Positions 38,466-45,518 of a DNA stretch of 64,000 bases are shown piece by piece. The stretch's first letter is position 1. Each line of letters opens with the position of its first letter. The notes below the pieces were generated by a model. It did no database searches, was not told the DNA's origin, and was given only the letters and a program-made list of their open reading frames with translations. A program made the position numbers and the translations under genes. Source of the stretch: Nocardioides cremeus (GTDB lineage Bacteria; Actinomycetota; Actinomycetes; Propionibacteriales; Nocardioidaceae); assembly GCF_030518195.1 (NCBI RefSeq), contig NZ_JAULSC010000004.1, forward strand, positions 124,001 through 188,000, read 5' to 3'.

Positions 38466-39704
38466 ATGACCCGCAAACCCGCTCGCGGACTGGCGCTGCT
38501 GGCCACCGGCGCGCTCGTCGCCCTCTCGGCCGCCCCCGCCACCGCCGCCGCGCCGGTCGCCCAGGCAGACGCGACCGCGCTGACCCTGACCGTGGCGAGC
38601 ACGCCGAGCGACTCCGGGTCCTTCTCCTCCACCCACGACGGCGACAAGGAGAGCACCTCCGGCTCGAACGCGCCGGCGCTCTCGGCGGCCACCGGCCAGT
38701 CCTTCGCCCAGGCCGGCACCCTCGCCCAGGACGCCCGCACCCGCGTCGAGCAGCGGCTGGGGTACGCCGAGGCGTGCGCGGGCCTGGCCGGCGACGGCGC
38801 CACCGTGGTCGGGGTCGGCGAGGGCGGCTGCCTCACCCCGGGCCAGAACGTGCGGCTCAACGCCGCCACCGTCGACCTCTCCGGCCTGCGGTTCGTCGAG
38901 GCCGAGTTCCTCGCCGGGCTCGACCAGCAGCTGCAGGACGGGCTCGCCCCGGTGCTCGACGAGCTCCTCCCCGCGCTCTCCGACGGCCTCGAGCAGGCCC
39001 TGACCGGCCTCGGCGACCTGGGCGTCTTCCTCGACGCCGGGGTCATCCAGAGCCAGTGCACCGCCGGGCCCGGCACCTCGGCGGGCTCCGCGCAGATCGT
39101 CGACGCGGCGGCGTACGTCGAGGTGGACGGCACCCGCGTCGACCTGGTGGCGCTGCCGGTGAACCCTGCCCCCAACACCCACGTCGTGACCGACCTCGGG
39201 GCGGTGACCCAGGAGGTGCTCGACGCCGTGCGCACCCAGCTCGAGACCGCCATCGACGGCGCGCTCGGCCCGCTGACCGGCGTCGTCGACGGCGCCGAGG
39301 TGCTCGCCGAGGCCCTGGGCCAGGTCGGCGAGGGGCTCGCCCCGCTCGAGGACAACGTCATCGACATCCTGCTCAACGAGCAGGTCCAGGTCGCCGACGA
39401 CGAGATCGAGGTGACCGCGCTGAACCTGTCGGTGCTGCCGGCCGCCCAGGAGTTCGACGTCGACCTGCTGCGCGCCGAGATCGGCCAGTCGCACTGCGGG
39501 CCCACCGGCCGCGTCGGCGACCCGGCCGAGCCGGAGGCGACCCCCGACCCGCCGGCCCCGGTGCCGACCTCGGTGCCGGCCGGCGTCGAGACCGCCGCGG
39601 CCGACGGTGGCATGGGCGCCGCCGGCAACCTGTCCCTGGCCGCGCTGCTCGCGCTGGCCGGCGCCGCGGGTGTCGCCAGCTGGCGCCGCAGCCTGCGCGG
39701 CTGA
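38466..39704 (+). CDS. Secreted protein with C-terminal membrane anchor, probable sortase partner
   Basis: 412 aa. Signal peptide at 1-30 (basic start, LALLATGALVALSAAPATAAA). The middle is a non-repetitive domain with two or more Cys pairs and helical stretches (DQQLQDGLAPVLDELLPAL). The C-terminus has a Pro-rich spacer (PEATPDPPAPVPTSVPAG), hydrophobic segment NLSLAALLALAGAAGVAS and a basic tail WRRSLRG. This is the layout of a cell-wall sorting signal, but without an LPXTG-like motif. A sortase-like gene follows 12 bp later, so anchoring by that enzyme is inferred. I do not recognise the main domain. Confidence 0.75.
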   Translation: MTRKPARGLALLATGALVALSAAPATAAAPVAQADATALTLTVASTPSDSGSFSSTHDGDKESTSGSNAPALSAATGQSFAQAGTLAQDARTRVEQRLGYAEACAGLAGDGATVVGVGEGGCLTPGQNVRLNAATVDLSGLRFVEAEFLAGLDQQLQDGLAPVLDELLPALSDGLEQALTGLGDLGVFLDAGVIQSQCTAGPGTSAGSAQIVDAAAYVEVDGTRVDLVALPVNPAPNTHVVTDLGAVTQEVLDAVRTQLETAIDGALGPLTGVVDGAEVLAEALGQVGEGLAPLEDNVIDILLNEQVQVADDEIEVTALNLSVLPAAQEFDVDLLRAEIGQSHCGPTGRVGDPAEPEATPDPPAPVPTSVPAGVETAAADGGMGAAGNLSLAALLALAGAAGVASWRRSLRG

Positions 39705-39716
39705 CGGGCCCGGGTC

Positions 39717-40298
39717 GTGGAGGTCCTGGAGGCACGACTGCGGGCGCTGACCTCGGCGCTCGGCGTGCTGGCGCTGGGGATGGTGCTGCTCGGCGTCGTG
39801 CTCCCCAGCGGTGACGACGACGGCTACACCTCCCTCGACCCGGCCGCCCCGGTGCGCCTCTCGGTGCCCTCGCTCGACATCCGCGCGCCGGTCAACGCGA
39901 TCGAGGTCGGCGACGACCGCGTGCTCGACCCGCCGGCCGACGTGCTCGACGTCGGCTGGTGGGACGCCAGCGCGCTTCCGGGCCAGGCGACCGGGAGCAC
40001 CGTGATCGCCGGCCACACCGTCAACACCGGCGGCGGGTCCCTCGACCGTCTCGCCGACGTGCGTCGCGGCGCGGTCGTCGACGTGCTGACCCGCAACGGC
40101 GTGATGCGCTACGAGGTGCGCCGCACGAAGGTCTACGACAAGGAGCAGCTGGCCCGCAACGCGGTCAGGGTGTTCGGCCAGGACGCCGGCGACGGCCGGC
40201 TGGTGCTGGTCTCGTGCGCCGACTGGGACGGCACCGCCTACGACAGCAACGTCGTCGTCTTCGCCGACCCCGTGGGCAGCCCGACCCAGGACGCCTGA
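39717..40298 (+). CDS. Class F-like sortase
   Basis: 193 aa. One N-terminal membrane helix (about 12-30), then a sortase barrel: RLSVPSLDIRAPV, GWWDASALPGQATGS, catalytic His100 in VIAGHTV, GGGSLDRLADV, catalytic Cys167 in LVLVSCADW. The Arg normally found shortly before the final V-V-V strand is not visible (sequence Y-D-S-N-V-V-V-F), so it may be replaced or located elsewhere. GTG start. It forms a pair with the secreted protein just upstream, the likely substrate. Confidence 0.85.
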   Translation: MEVLEARLRALTSALGVLALGMVLLGVVLPSGDDDGYTSLDPAAPVRLSVPSLDIRAPVNAIEVGDDRVLDPPADVLDVGWWDASALPGQATGSTVIAGHTVNTGGGSLDRLADVRRGAVVDVLTRNGVMRYEVRRTKVYDKEQLARNAVRVFGQDAGDGRLVLVSCADWDGTAYDSNVVVFADPVGSPTQDA

Positions 40299-40308
40299 GC
40301 AGCGCAGG

Positions 40309-41250
40309 TCAGCCGGCCCGGCCGTCGAGGAACATCCGCAGCCGGGTGCGGGTGGAGCGCAGCGAGTCCGGGTCCTGCGGCACGTGCCCGTTGACCGCGC
40401 GGCAGGCCCAGCCCAGTCGCCGGGCCACCCGGCTCGCGGCCACGAGCTGCTCGTGGCTCACGGTGCCCGCCCAGCCGGCGAGGTAGCTCTCGAGGTAGGG
40501 CGCGGTGTCCTCGGAGGCCTCCTCGTCGTCGAGGCCCCAGGCCAGCACCCCGTCGAGGGTGACCGCCAGGGTCAGGAACGGGTGGCTCAGGCAGGCGTCG
40601 CCCCAGTCGAGCAGGCGCACCCGCCCGTCGCGCACGAAGACCTGGGCGTCGTGCAGGTCGTCGTGCTGCAGCGTGTCGGGCAGCCCGCTGGCCGCCAGCT
40701 CGGCGCACAGGTCGCGCAGCAGCGGCACGGCCCCCAGCGCGGCCGCGCCGACGTCGCCGAGGTCGGGGGCGAGCCGGCCGACGAGGTCGGCGTACAGGTC
40801 GGGCAGGCGCGGCAGGCGCAGGTCGGGCAGCCCGTCGGCGAGCAGCTCGGCGGCCTCGTCGGCGAGGTCGCGCTGCACCGAGGCGTAGAGCCCGAGCGCG
40901 TCGTGCCACGGCGCCAGGGTGCGCTGTCGGGCAGCGACCTCGCGCAGCGTCTCGCCGGCGTCGGCGAGCAGCAGCCAGCCCCGGTCGGCGTCGGCGCCCA
41001 GCAGGGGTGCCACGGCATCGGGCCGGCGCCGCGCCAGCAGCGTGGTGACGGCGACCTCGTGGCGCAGCGACGGCTCGACCGCCTTGGCCCACACCGGCCC
41101 GCACGTCGTCGGCACCCGCACCACGACCCCCCAGGGGCGCACGTGCGGGCGCGTCACCTCGCCCGTCACGCCCAGCCCGAAGACCTCGAGCCGAGCGTGC
41201 ACCCACGCGAGCAGGTCGACCTGCTCGGCCGGGTCGTCGTACGTCGTCAC
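40309..41250 (-). CDS. Aminoglycoside-phosphotransferase-like kinase
   Basis: 313 aa, APH/choline kinase fold. The catalytic loop reads LQHDDLHDAQVFV, where the usual H-x-D-x-x-x-x-N has Gln in place of the metal-binding Asn. The second metal motif is LLDWGDACLSHPF (normally IDWxD). The substrate is unknown; many such genes are not resistance genes. GTG at 41250 is used (GAACCT, a -10-like hexamer, 6 nt upstream). Convergent with the sortase gene, 10 bp apart. Confidence 0.82.
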   Translation of the reverse strand: MTTYDDPAEQVDLLAWVHARLEVFGLGVTGEVTRPHVRPWGVVVRVPTTCGPVWAKAVEPSLRHEVAVTTLLARRRPDAVAPLLGADADRGWLLLADAGETLREVAARQRTLAPWHDALGLYASVQRDLADEAAELLADGLPDLRLPRLPDLYADLVGRLAPDLGDVGAAALGAVPLLRDLCAELAASGLPDTLQHDDLHDAQVFVRDGRVRLLDWGDACLSHPFLTLAVTLDGVLAWGLDDEEASEDTAPYLESYLAGWAGTVSHEQLVAASRVARRLGWACRAVNGHVPQDPDSLRSTRTRLRMFLDGRAG

Positions 41251-41408
41251 CGGCCCAGGTTCCGCCGCCCGGGCTGACGGTGCCACCCATTTCCGCCACC
41301 CACCGTGCACTTCGGGGTGGTCGACCCGTCACCAGTCCTGCGGCAAGGTGGAGGCGGACGCGTCATCGGGGCGTGCCCTCACACCGGAACCGAAAGGACT
41401 GCCGGCAG

Positions 41409-42788
41409 ATGACACAGACCACCGCCAACGAGGCCACCACCGAGGCCACCAGCAGGGCCAGCACCCGGGCCAGCACCAGGCCCAGCACCAGGGAGTGGGA
41501 CGCCGAGTCGCTCGGCCGGCGCTTCGAGGAGGTCCGGGGCCACACCGAGGCCCTCGCCGCACCCCTCTCGCCCGAGGACCAGACGGTCCAGTCGATGCCC
41601 GACGTCTCGCCGACGAAGTGGCACCGCGCCCACGTGACCTGGTTCTTCGAGACGTTCCTGCTCGCCGAGAACGAGCAGGGCTTCGCGCCCTTCCAGGACA
41701 AGTACTGGTTCCTCTTCAACTCCTACTACGAGACCCTGGGGCCCCGCTACGCGCGCCCCGACCGCGGCCTGGTCACCCGCCCCGGCGCGCACGAGGTCGG
41801 CGACTACCGCGCCAACGTCGACGCCCGGGTGCGCGACCTCGTCGACACCCTCGACGGCGGCAGCCTCGAGAAGCTCACCCCCATCATCGAGCTCGGCTTC
41901 CACCACGAACAGCAGCACCAGGAGCTGCTGCTGATGGACATCAAGCACGTGCTCTCGCGCAACCCGCTGCAGCCCGTGTACGCCGGCAGCCCGGTCGAGC
42001 GCTGCGAGCCGGACCGGCTCGGCTGGGTCGAGGTGGAGGGCGGTCTCGTCGAGGTCGGCCACGAGGGCGCGGGCTTCTCCTTCGACAACGAGCTGCCCCG
42101 GCACCGCCAGTGGCTCGAGCCCTACCGGCTGGCCGATCGGCTGGTCACCAACGGCGAGTGGCTGGCCTTCATGGCCGACGGCGGCTACGAGCGCCACGAG
42201 CTGTGGCTCTCCGACGGCTGGGCCAAGGTGCGCGGCGAGGGCTGGTCGGCGCCGCTCTACTGGAGCGAGCACGACGGCGTCTGGTTCGAGCACACGCTGC
42301 ACGGCACCTGGCCGGTCAACCCCGGGCTGCCGGTGGCCCACGTCAGCTTCTACGAGGCCGAGGCGTTCGCCACCTGGGCGGGCAAGCGACTGCCGACCGA
42401 GGCCGAGTGGGAGCACGCTGTCGTCACCGACGGCCAGGGCAGCCAGCACGGCCGCGACGAGCAGGTGGTCGGCAACCTCGCCGACGGCGGGTCGTTCCAC
42501 CCCCGGCCCGCGCAGCCCGCGCCGGCCGGCAGCCGGCTGCGCCAGGTGCACGGCGACTGCTGGGAGTGGACCTCCTCGGCCTACCACCCCTACCCCGGGT
42601 TCCACCCGCCCGAGGGCGCGATCGGGGAGTACAACGGCAAGTTCATGTCCAACCAGATGGTGCTGCGGGGCGGGTGCGCCCTGACCCCGGCCGGCCACGC
42701 GCGGGCGTCGTACCGCAACTTCTTCCCGCACGGTGCCCGCTGGGCGCTGTCCGGGGTGCGTCTCGCCGACGGCGGGGCGCCCGCATGA
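41409..42788 (+). CDS. egtB: Ergothioneine biosynthesis sulfoxide synthase EgtB
   Basis: 459 aa. Iron enzyme joining hercynine and gamma-glutamylcysteine (or cysteine) with O2 to a sulfoxide. N-terminal DinB-like domain carries the iron ligands: WHRAHVTWFFE (His72/His75) and HHEQQHQEL (His166 and His170). The C-terminal FGE-sulfatase domain starts near 220 (VEVGHEGAGFSFDNELPRH) and ends with GDCWEWTSSAY and SYRNFFP. Residues about 13-28 are a Thr/Ser/Arg/Ala repeat absent from most homologues. AAAGGA lies before the ATG. It overlaps egtD; egtA and egtC are not here. Confidence 0.95.
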   Translation: MTQTTANEATTEATSRASTRASTRPSTREWDAESLGRRFEEVRGHTEALAAPLSPEDQTVQSMPDVSPTKWHRAHVTWFFETFLLAENEQGFAPFQDKYWFLFNSYYETLGPRYARPDRGLVTRPGAHEVGDYRANVDARVRDLVDTLDGGSLEKLTPIIELGFHHEQQHQELLLMDIKHVLSRNPLQPVYAGSPVERCEPDRLGWVEVEGGLVEVGHEGAGFSFDNELPRHRQWLEPYRLADRLVTNGEWLAFMADGGYERHELWLSDGWAKVRGEGWSAPLYWSEHDGVWFEHTLHGTWPVNPGLPVAHVSFYEAEAFATWAGKRLPTEAEWEHAVVTDGQGSQHGRDEQVVGNLADGGSFHPRPAQPAPAGSRLRQVHGDCWEWTSSAYHPYPGFHPPEGAIGEYNGKFMSNQMVLRGGCALTPAGHARASYRNFFPHGARWALSGVRLADGGAPA

Positions 42789-43762
42789 GCGCTCCGGAGC
42801 CGGTCGTGCAGGTGCTCCTCGACTCCGACTGGGCGTCGGGGTCGCTGGTCGCCGACGTGCGCCAGGGGCTGGGCTCGCGCCCGCTGCGGCTGCCGCCGAA
42901 GTGGCTCTACGACGACGAGGGCTCGCGGCTCTTCGACCAGATCACCCGGCTGCCGGAGTACTACCCGACCGAGGCCGAGCGCTCGATCCTCGCGGCGTAC
43001 GCCGCCGACATCGTCGCGGCCTGCGACGCCACGACGGTCGTCGAGCTGGGCAGCGGCACCAGCGACAAGACGCGGCTGCTCCTCGACGCCTTCGCGGGCG
43101 CGGGCGCGCTGCACCGCTTCGTGCCGGTCGACGTCTCGGAGCAGACGCTGCGCGACGCGGCCGTGATGCTCACCGAGCGCTACCCCGAGACGGCCGTCGA
43201 GGCGATCGTCGGCGACTTCACCCTGCACCTGGGCCACCTGCCCGAGGGGCAGCGCCGGCTGGTGGCGTTCCTGGGCAGCACCATCGGCAACCTCTACCTC
43301 GAGGAGCGCGGCGCCTTCCTGGGCGCGCTGGCCGACTCCCTCGACCCGGGTGACTGGCTGCTGCTGGGCACCGACCTGGTCAAGGACGCCGACCGGCTGG
43401 TGGCGGCGTACGACGACGCGCAGGGCGTGACCGAGGCGTTCGTGCGCAACTGCCTGGTGGTGCTCAACCGCGAGCTCGGCGCCGACTTCGACCCCGACCG
43501 CTTCGACTACGCGCCGCTGTGGGACTCCCGGATGGGCCGGATGGACCTGCGGCTGCGCTCGACCGCGCCCCAGACGGTCAGGGTGCCGGGCGCCGACCTG
43601 GTCGTCGAGATCGCGGCCGGCGAGGAGGTGCAGGTCGAGATCTCCACGAAGTTCCGCCGCGAGCAGGTGGCGCGCGAGCTGGGCGCGGCCGGGTTCGAGG
43701 TGCGCGAGACGTGGACCGACCCGGCCGGCGACTTCGCGGTCACCCTGGCCCGGTTGACCTGA
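42785..43762 (+). CDS. egtD: L-histidine N(alpha)-methyltransferase EgtD
   Basis: 325 aa. Trimethylates histidine to hercynine with SAM, the first step of ergothioneine synthesis. Family motifs: PPKWLYDDEGSRLFDQIT, LPEYYPTEAE, SAM loop VVELGSGTSDKTRLLL, VAFLGSTIGNL and LLLGTDLVKD. ATG overlaps the egtB stop (ATGA), so both enzymes are co-translated. Confidence 0.96.
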   Translation: MSAPEPVVQVLLDSDWASGSLVADVRQGLGSRPLRLPPKWLYDDEGSRLFDQITRLPEYYPTEAERSILAAYAADIVAACDATTVVELGSGTSDKTRLLLDAFAGAGALHRFVPVDVSEQTLRDAAVMLTERYPETAVEAIVGDFTLHLGHLPEGQRRLVAFLGSTIGNLYLEERGAFLGALADSLDPGDWLLLGTDLVKDADRLVAAYDDAQGVTEAFVRNCLVVLNRELGADFDPDRFDYAPLWDSRMGRMDLRLRSTAPQTVRVPGADLVVEIAAGEEVQVEISTKFRREQVARELGAAGFEVRETWTDPAGDFAVTLARLT

Positions 43763-43776
43763 GTGGCGCGACCGCG

Positions 43777-44124
43777 ATGAGCGGGACCGCCGACGTCGCC
43801 GAGCTGGTCGACCAGCTGCCCGGCACCGCCCGGTCCGACCGCGGCCGCTACGTGAAGCTCAGCGTGGCCGGGCGCACCTTCGGCTACGTGTGGGAGCCGA
43901 CCGTCACCGTCGGGCTCAAGCAGACCATCGCCGAGCAGCTGGCCCTGGTCGCGATGCGTCCTGACGTCTTCGAGGTCCAGTTCACCGCCGGCGGGTTCGG
44001 CTGGGTGGTGGCCCACCTCGAGCACGTGGAGCGCGACGAGCTGGCCGAGCTGGTCTTCGAGGCCTGGCGCCTCACCGCGCCCGCGGCCCTGCTGGAGCAG
44101 CGGGGCGAGGTCCTGCCCCGCTGA
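43777..44124 (+). CDS. MmcQ/YjbR family protein
   Basis: 115 aa, length typical of this small family with a CyaY-like fold. The pattern RGRYVKLSVAGRTFGYVWEP and the C-terminal DELAELVFEAWRLTAP are characteristic. Members are thought to bind DNA or other ligands, without a firm role. It begins 14 bp after egtD and may be co-transcribed with the egt genes, though a functional link is unproven. Confidence 0.8.
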   Translation: MSGTADVAELVDQLPGTARSDRGRYVKLSVAGRTFGYVWEPTVTVGLKQTIAEQLALVAMRPDVFEVQFTAGGFGWVVAHLEHVERDELAELVFEAWRLTAPAALLEQRGEVLPR

Positions 44125-44152
44125 GACACGAGCAGGTGACCGGTCGAGGGTG

Positions 44153-44182
44153 CAGGAGTGACCGGTCGGTGGGTCATTCCTG
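44153..44182. terminator. Hairpin between the YjbR and aminotransferase genes
   Basis: An 11-bp stem (CAGGAGTGACC with GGTCATTCCTG, one G-T pair) around an 8-nt loop. It overlaps the last codons and stop of the aminotransferase gene; likely a bidirectional terminator for these convergent genes. Confidence 0.6.
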
Positions 44183-45409
44183 ACTGCTCGTGAGGGCGGC
44201 GAGGCCGGTGAGGAGGCGCTCGACCTCCTCCGGGGTGGAGTAGGGCGAGAGCCCGACCCGCACGCCTCCGGCGTCGCCGAGGCCGGCGTGGCGGGAGGCC
44301 TCGAGGGCGTAGAAGCTGCCGGCGGGGGCGAGCACGCCGTGGCCGACCAGGTGCTCCTGCACCGCGACCGGGTCGTGGCCCTCGACCGAGAGCAGCACCG
44401 TCGGCGTACGCCGCGCGGGGCTGCCGTGCACGTGCACGCCCGGCAGCGCGTCGAGGCCGTCGAGCAGGCGGGCCAGCAGCGCGTCCTCGTGCTCCTCGAC
44501 CGCCGCCATCGAGGCCGCCAGCCGCTCGCGGCGCGGCAGCTCGCCGCCCTCGTGGGTGGGCTGCTCGAGCAGGTCGGCGAGTGCCTCGACGCTCGCGGTC
44601 ACGCCGGCGAGCAGCTCGTAGGGCAGGGTGCCGAGCTCGAAGCGCTCGGGCACCGCGTCGGTCGAGGGCAGCAGCTTGTCGGGCTGCAGGGTCTCGAGCA
44701 GGGCGGGGTCGGCCGCGACCGCGCCGAGGTGGGGCCCGAAGAACTTGTAGGGCGAGCAGGCGACCAGGTCGGCGCCGAGCGCGGCGCGGTCGACCAGGGC
44801 GTGCGCGGCCAGGTGCACGGCGTCGACGTAGACCAGCGCACCCACCTCGTGGGCGGCCGCGCTGATCGCGGCCACGTCGGGGCGGGTGCCGAAGAGGTTG
44901 GAGGCGGCGGTGACGGCCACCAGCCGGGTGCGCTCCGAGAGCACCCCGCGCACGTCGTCGAGCTCGGCGGTGACCGGGTCGAAGTCGAGCCAGCGCACCG
45001 TCGCACCCACCCGTTCGGCCGCGAGCACCCAGGGCCGGATGTTGCTGTCGTGGTCGAGGCGGGTGACCACCACCTCGTCGCCGGGGCCCCAGCCCTGCGC
45101 GAGCGTGCGCGCCATCTCGAAGGTCAGCGCGGTCATCGACCGCCCGACCACCACGCCGCGCGGGTCGGTGCCGAGCAGGTCGCCCAGCGCGGCGCGCGCC
45201 GCCCCCACCGTCTCCTCCGTACGCCGCTGCAGCGGGGTCAGCGAACCGCGCTGGCACATGCCGGCGGTCATCGCGTCGGCCACGGCGTCGGCCACGCGGC
45301 TCGGCACCAGGGAGCCGCCGGGGCCGTCGAAGCGGGCCTCCCCGGCACCGGGGCCGGACCACAGTGCGGGGAACCAGGTGCGGACACGGTCGAGGTCGAG
45401 GGCAGCCAT
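44174..45409 (-). CDS. Class V aminotransferase, cysteine desulfurase-like (TIGR01976 type)
   Basis: 411 aa. PLP-dependent, resembling the SufS-like subfamily typified by VC1184. Seen: RFDGPGGSLVPSRVADAV at the front, EVVVTRLDHDSNIRPW, AVHLAAHALVDRAALGADL and the PLP lysine in ACSPYKFFGPH. A conserved catalytic Cys loop of true SufS is not obvious, so the substrate is uncertain. Because it is near egtBD, a role as the ergothioneine C-S lyase (EgtE) was considered; the strand is opposite and the subfamily looks different. CAGCAT lies 7 nt before the ATG. Confidence 0.85.
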   Translation of the reverse strand: MAALDLDRVRTWFPALWSGPGAGEARFDGPGGSLVPSRVADAVADAMTAGMCQRGSLTPLQRRTEETVGAARAALGDLLGTDPRGVVVGRSMTALTFEMARTLAQGWGPGDEVVVTRLDHDSNIRPWVLAAERVGATVRWLDFDPVTAELDDVRGVLSERTRLVAVTAASNLFGTRPDVAAISAAAHEVGALVYVDAVHLAAHALVDRAALGADLVACSPYKFFGPHLGAVAADPALLETLQPDKLLPSTDAVPERFELGTLPYELLAGVTASVEALADLLEQPTHEGGELPRRERLAASMAAVEEHEDALLARLLDGLDALPGVHVHGSPARRTPTVLLSVEGHDPVAVQEHLVGHGVLAPAGSFYALEASRHAGLGDAGGVRVGLSPYSTPEEVERLLTGLAALTSSQE

Positions 45410-45437
45410 GCTCCGCATGCTGCCACCCGTCCCCAGC

Positions 45438-45447
45438 CACCCGGGTG
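45438..45447. promoter_or_regulatory. CACCCGGGTG palindrome upstream of ppc
   Basis: Perfect 10-bp palindrome in the divergent gap of the aminotransferase and ppc genes, with a CCCGGGTGTG direct repeat just after it. Similar CACCC/GGGTG dyads lie at 50920-50932 and 57371-57384. Confidence 0.3.
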
Positions 45448-45518
45448 TGACCGCCCGGGTGTGCCCACCGCCCGGTCACCCCCTGACGCACCGGGCCCGC
45501 ACCCGCCAGACTGGTGCC

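Noticed and set aside
36525..40016. A 1163-codon open frame on the minus strand across ilvA and the secreted-protein gene
   Set aside because: Antisense reading with biased composition (Val, Gly, Ala, Arg, His) and no domain; the plus-strand genes are clear.
40309..41250. An antibiotic-resistance gene (aminoglycoside phosphotransferase)
   Set aside because: The fold is shared by many unrelated kinases, the catalytic Asn is replaced, and there is no mobile context.
40919..43762. A very long open frame running through egtB into egtD
   Set aside because: Only the egtD part has protein-like sequence; the rest is an Arg/Gly/Ala-rich out-of-frame reading of egtB, as expected from high GC.
44174..45409. 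The class V aminotransferase as EgtE
   Set aside because: Opposite strand, separated from egtBD by another gene, and the sequence looks more like the VC1184-type cysteine desulfurase-like group; kept only as an alternative.
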